This document shows positions 61,007-64,000 of a stretch of 64,000 nucleotides of DNA, in pieces (position 1 is the first letter of the stretch; each line of letters opens with the position of its first letter). The position numbers and the translations under genes are program-made. The notes under the pieces were generated by a model. It was not told where the DNA came from. It ran no database searches and saw only the letters and a program-made list of their open reading frames with translations. Source of the DNA: Peptococcaceae bacterium BICA1-7 (GTDB lineage Bacteria; Bacillota; Desulfotomaculia; Desulfotomaculales; Desulfocucumaceae); NCBI GenBank assembly GCA_000802095.1, contig JUEB01000026.1:1-64000 (forward strand). Reading direction: 5' to 3'.

Positions 61007-61089
61007 CAATTTACCCCCCTGATTTTTTACTAATATCCTGCCCTGCCGGGACTTTAATATGCGTGAATTTGCTCAAAGGTAATAACTTC

Positions 61090-61132
61090 GGTCGGAATAC
61101 AGAAGTCAGGAGTCAGGAGTCAGAATGAGCAT
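61090..61132 (-). repeat. ATTCTGA/ACTCCTG mixed heptad repeat
   Basis: GGTCGGAATACAGAAGTCAG then GAGTCAGGAGTCAGAATG; combines the GGTCGGAATACAGAA head of one family with CAGGAGT units of another. Inverted relative to 61219-61275 across the terminator at 61187-61215. Confidence 0.65.
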
Positions 61133-61186
61133 GCACTAATTAACTTCTTTTGCTTTTTGGCAGGGTGTTATTGTCGTAATAAAAAT

Positions 61187-61215
61187 GAAAAAGGCCCGCT
61201 TTATGCGGACCTTTT
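61187..61215 (-). terminator. Terminator of ispH-rpsA
   Basis: AAAAGG(C)CCGC/GCGG(A)CCTTTT stem with a TTTAT loop; on the minus strand T-rich sequence follows. It lies about 80 bp beyond the gene stop, with a heptad repeat in between. Confidence 0.75.
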
Positions 61216-61218
61216 CGA

Positions 61219-61275
61219 AAAAGGAATGCCTGGTTTTATTCTGAATTCTGAATTCTGTATTCTGACTCCTGACCG
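61219..61275 (+). repeat. ATTCTGA heptad repeat, best copy
   Basis: AATGCCTGGTTTTATTCTGA, then ATTCTGAATTCTGTATTC and TGACTCCTGACCGG: three to four ATTCTGA units with the AATGCC head and GACCG tail shared by the family. Confidence 0.75.
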
Positions 61276-61296
61276 GAGGTATTACCCTTAAGCCAA

Positions 61297-63423
61297 CTAT
61301 TTCTTGTCAAAAATATCTCCAACCAGGTCCCCAATGGTAACATTTCCACCCTCGCCGGATTCATGAATCTTGGGCGGTGCATCATGGAACTTTTGCGGGC
61401 GGGGCTCTCTTTCTCTATCCCTTTCCCTCTCTTTTCCACTTTCCCGGTTAACCTCTCTGATGGAGAGACGGATGCGCTTTTCTTCCGGGTCCACACTCAG
61501 AACCTTGACGTTTATTTCCTCTCCCTCTTTGACAACCTCCTCGGGCTTTTCCACATGGCGGTCAGCCAGGTGAGAAATGTGCACCAGCCCTTCCACACCG
61601 GGCTCAAGCTGTACAAAGGCTCCAAAGGGGGCCAGCCTTACCACACTGGCTTCGACAATGCTGCCCACCGGGTATTTATCCACTACATTTTCCCATGGGT
61701 TGGCCATTACCTGCTTTAGTCCGAGGGAAATCTTTTCATTATCCCGGTCAATCTTGAGTATCATTACATCGACTTCATCCCCGACCTGGACCACCTCTGA
61801 GGGGTGGCTGATTCTGAACCAGGCCATCTCTGATATGTGCAGCAGCCCGTCTACTCCGCCTATGTCAACAAAGGCTCCAAAATTGGTGAGTCTCCTGACA
61901 ATTCCGCGCACCACCTGCTTTTCCTGCAGAGTGTCGAACATCTCATCCCTTTTTTGTGCATATTCCTCTTCCAGCAGTGCTTTTCTGGAAAGTATTACTT
62001 TCTTTCTGGGACGGTTTATTTCTATAACCTTGGCTGATATTTCCTGCCCTATGAATTTATTGAGGTCTTCCACATATCCTCTTTCAACAAGGGATGCAGG
62101 AAGGAAGGCACGTACTCCCACATCTACCAGGAGACCGCCCTTAACAACCTCTCTGACCACACCGGTTAAAACTTCTCCGCTCTCAAGCCGCCCCTCAAGC
62201 ACTGACCATGCTTTTTCAGCGTCGGCCTTCTCCTTGGAGAGAATTAGCCTTCCTTCTTTGTCCTCTGTTTTTAAGACATATACGTCTATTTTATCCCCTA
62301 TCCTGACAATGTCATCAGGGGAAGAAACATCACAGCAGGAGAGTTCTCGCAGGGAAATGACCCCCTCCGATTTGGCGCCGATATCAACCAGCACCTCGTC
62401 CTGGTTGACCTGCACCACCACCCCGGTAACTATCTCGCCCGGGCGAACGGATTTGATATCCATGGCGTCCCCCATGTCTTCCTCTTTCGCCTCAGCCTCC
62501 ACAGTTTCCATCGCAGCGGGAGCATCACTTTCAGCCACTGTTCCCTGTTCGATGATTTCATTTTCGTTCTCTGTCATTCCGCCCAACTCCTTCATCCGTC
62601 TTTCAACCTCCTCAATAATCCACTGCGGTGTAGAAGCCCCGGCAGTCAATCCTGCCTCTTTTACCCCGGTAAACCACTGCTTCTGAAGCTCATCCGCAGT
62701 CTCCACCTGATGGGTAAATGCCTCTCCGGTTACAGCAGAGCAAAGTTTTGTAAGCTTGGCTGTGTTTGAGCTTTCTTTACCACCCACCACCACCATCACT
62801 TCAACCCTGCCGGCCAGCTCCACAGCAGACCTTTGCCTTTCTCCCGTTGCATTACATATTGTATTGTAAACATCCACTTCCCGGCACTTTTTTTTAAGCT
62901 CACCCACAACAGCCATAAAATTTGCCTCTGTCTGTGTTGTTTGAGCGAGCACTCCAACGTGATCGGGAAGACAATGTTTCCAAACCTCTTCAGGGCCTTC
63001 AACAATCATTGCTCTGTCTTCGGCCCAGCCCACTATACCCTTTACCTCGGGGTGATCCCTATCCCCTGCCACCACTGCCTGAATTCCTTTTTCAGTAATT
63101 TCCCGGGCAATCCTTTGGGCCTTTACCACATGGGGGCAGGTGGCGTCAATAATCTCTATCTGATTGCCGGCAGCCTCGTCATATACTCCCGGGGGGACTC
63201 CATGGGACCTTATTATTACAATACTATCCGGATCAGCGTCGGAAATGTTTTTTATAATACTGATACCGGATTTAACAAGGTCATCCACCACCAGCCTGTT
63301 ATGGATCAGGGGTCCCAGGGTGTAAACCGGGCCATCCCTGTTTCTGGAACAGTTTTTGGCTATTTCAATGGCCCTTTTTACCCCGTAGCAGAAACCTGAC
63401 TTGCCGGCAATTGTAACCTTCAA
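61297..63423 (-). CDS. ispH-rpsA: Fused IspH (HMBPP reductase) - ribosomal protein S1
   Basis: 708 residues. Residues 1-283 are IspH: the cluster cysteines lie in SGFCYGVKRAIE (Cys12), DATCPHVVK and NTICNATGERQ, with conserved histidines in GPLIHNR and RSHGVP. It makes IPP and DMAPP, the last step of the MEP pathway. After an acidic linker (EAKEEDMGDAMD) four S1 OB-fold repeats follow (about 328-655), e.g. GEIVTGVVVQVNQDEVLVD and GLLHISEMAW. A Lys/Arg/Glu tail ends the protein. This fusion is established in Clostridia; it lies directly after plsC as usual. ATG at 63423. Confidence 0.95.
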   Translation of the reverse strand: MKVTIAGKSGFCYGVKRAIEIAKNCSRNRDGPVYTLGPLIHNRLVVDDLVKSGISIIKNISDADPDSIVIIRSHGVPPGVYDEAAGNQIEIIDATCPHVVKAQRIAREITEKGIQAVVAGDRDHPEVKGIVGWAEDRAMIVEGPEEVWKHCLPDHVGVLAQTTQTEANFMAVVGELKKKCREVDVYNTICNATGERQRSAVELAGRVEVMVVVGGKESSNTAKLTKLCSAVTGEAFTHQVETADELQKQWFTGVKEAGLTAGASTPQWIIEEVERRMKELGGMTENENEIIEQGTVAESDAPAAMETVEAEAKEEDMGDAMDIKSVRPGEIVTGVVVQVNQDEVLVDIGAKSEGVISLRELSCCDVSSPDDIVRIGDKIDVYVLKTEDKEGRLILSKEKADAEKAWSVLEGRLESGEVLTGVVREVVKGGLLVDVGVRAFLPASLVERGYVEDLNKFIGQEISAKVIEINRPRKKVILSRKALLEEEYAQKRDEMFDTLQEKQVVRGIVRRLTNFGAFVDIGGVDGLLHISEMAWFRISHPSEVVQVGDEVDVMILKIDRDNEKISLGLKQVMANPWENVVDKYPVGSIVEASVVRLAPFGAFVQLEPGVEGLVHISHLADRHVEKPEEVVKEGEEINVKVLSVDPEEKRIRLSIREVNRESGKERERDREREPRPQKFHDAPPKIHESGEGGNVTIGDLVGDIFDKK

Positions 63424-63430
63424 AATAATA

Positions 63431-64000
63431 TCACCGCTTTTTAAAAGCCATCAGACCGGCTATGCTGTTCATAATATCACTGCTTATAGCAGAAAGCTCT
63501 TTTCTTCCCACTTTTTTAACTCCGGACTCTATCTGTATGACCATAGGTTCTCCAAATACCATAAAAATTTTCCCGAAATACCCCCTGGTTCCCATAACTG
63601 CCACCGGCAGTACAGGAACACCGGCCCTGGTGGACAGCATAGCCGCCCCCAGGTGAGGATCCATCATATCATCGCCTTTATTCCTTGTGCCCTCAGGGAA
63701 AATACCCACCATCCGGCCATTTTCCAGATGGCTCAGGGCGGTCCTTATGGCTGAACGGTCAGCTCCCCCTCTTTTTACAGGAAAAGCGCCAAGTTTTTTT
63801 ATTAAAGGCCCCATGAGAGGTATAGTAAAAAGTTCGTGCTTAGCCATAAAATATACATTTCTTGACATGGGAATGGAACAGCCGATAACTACGGGGTCCC
63901 AATAGCTTATATGGTTACTTACCAGGACAACACCACCCCCGGCAGGGATGTTCTCAAGCCCGGTAATCTCAAGCCTGCGCACAATGGTCAGGTAGAATCT
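63431..64000 (-). CDS. plsC: 1-acyl-sn-glycerol-3-phosphate acyltransferase, 5' end missing
   Basis: At least 190 residues, running off the right edge: the frame stays open (RFYLTIVRRLEITGLENIP) past a GTG at 63982, and the family normally has a membrane helix before this point. Catalytic NHxxxxD is in VSNHISYWDPVV, the glycerol-phosphate-binding motif is GIFPEGTRNKGDD and the last block is VPVLPVAV. It acylates lysophosphatidic acid to phosphatidic acid. Seven bases before ispH-rpsA, the usual Clostridia order (cmk-plsC-ispH-rpsA). Confidence 0.9.
   Translation of the reverse strand, partial: RFYLTIVRRLEITGLENIPAGGGVVLVSNHISYWDPVVIGCSIPMSRNVYFMAKHELFTIPLMGPLIKKLGAFPVKRGGADRSAIRTALSHLENGRMVGIFPEGTRNKGDDMMDPHLGAAMLSTRAGVPVLPVAVMGTRGYFGKIFMVFGEPMVIQIESGVKKVGRKELSAISSDIMNSIAGLMAFKKR

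Overview
The window looks like the chromosome of a spore-forming, strictly anaerobic Gram-positive bacterium of the Clostridia, most like Pelotomaculum/Desulfotomaculum (Peptococcaceae). Three things point there: sporulation genes (spoVK, spoIVA, spoIIP), Clostridia-type features (IspH fused to ribosomal protein S1, endonuclease-type MutL, archaeal-type phosphoglycerate mutase), and a complete methylmalonyl-CoA operon with the gene order known from syntrophic propionate oxidisers (the mmc cluster of Pelotomaculum thermopropionicum). The organism assignment is inference from gene content; there is no rRNA in the window.

Layout. 1-4600 is an AT-rich, loosely packed accessory stretch: the end of an IS3-type element inserted in a PEP-utilising-domain gene, a MerR regulator with a textbook 19-bp-spacer operator-promoter, a DUF362 ferredoxin-like protein, a 0.9-kb non-coding segment with strong dyads, a small Cys-rich protein and a zinc-dependent phospholipase C. 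4614-9230 (minus) holds a phosphate uptake locus, pstS-pstC-pstA, a terminator, then a second pstC-pstA pair, with no pstB or phoU. 9644-19650 (minus) is the propionate/succinate (methylmalonyl-CoA) operon: fumarase alpha and beta, succinyl-CoA synthetase beta and alpha, methylmalonyl-CoA mutase large and cobalamin-binding subunits, epimerase, carboxyltransferase, malate dehydrogenase and 5S carboxyltransferase. It is preceded by a sigma-54 -24/-12 promoter and by the gene for a PAS/sigma-54 activator (19877-21577).

lexA (plus, with an SOS box) converges on a TRAP dicarboxylate transporter locus (22534-28979): two-component sensor and regulator, two DctP-type binding lipoproteins, DctQ and DctM. 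This probably feeds or exports the C4-dicarboxylates handled by the mmc pathway. 29157-43115 (minus) is a dense housekeeping run: Met-gamma-lyase-like protein, spoVK, hfq, miaA, an RsmJ-like methyltransferase, mutL, a histone-deacetylase-fold protein with a Cys tail, a hydantoinase-like ASKHA protein, mutS, a Cys-tailed YlbF protein and miaB. 43358-44560 (plus) is apgM. 44954-49056 (minus) is the aspartate/threonine operon (ACT regulator, hom, thrB, lysC). 49308-64000 contains spoIVA, an NlpC/P60 hydrolase, a gamma-carbonic anhydrase, gpsA, plsY, der, a DUF512 radical-SAM protein, two DUF3189 proteins, a YIEGIA pair, spoIIP, DUF1614, ispH-rpsA and a 5'-incomplete plsC.

Between genes there are several families of short dispersed repeats (heptad-like 'ATTCTGA' runs, 'CACAGAGGACACAGAGA' elements, 'ACAGGAG' and 'AGCTGAT' runs, and a foldback 'GGGGACACACCTGC' element). 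Many starts are TTG behind strong Shine-Dalgarno sequences, and the fumarase operon appears to begin at an ATT codon. I found no CRISPR array, tRNA, rRNA or recognisable riboswitch. The most notable items are the sigma-54/ATT start of the propionate operon, the duplicated Pst permease without ATPase, the DUF3189-YIEGIA-SpoIIP cluster, the Cys-tailed YlbF beside MiaB, and the repeat families.
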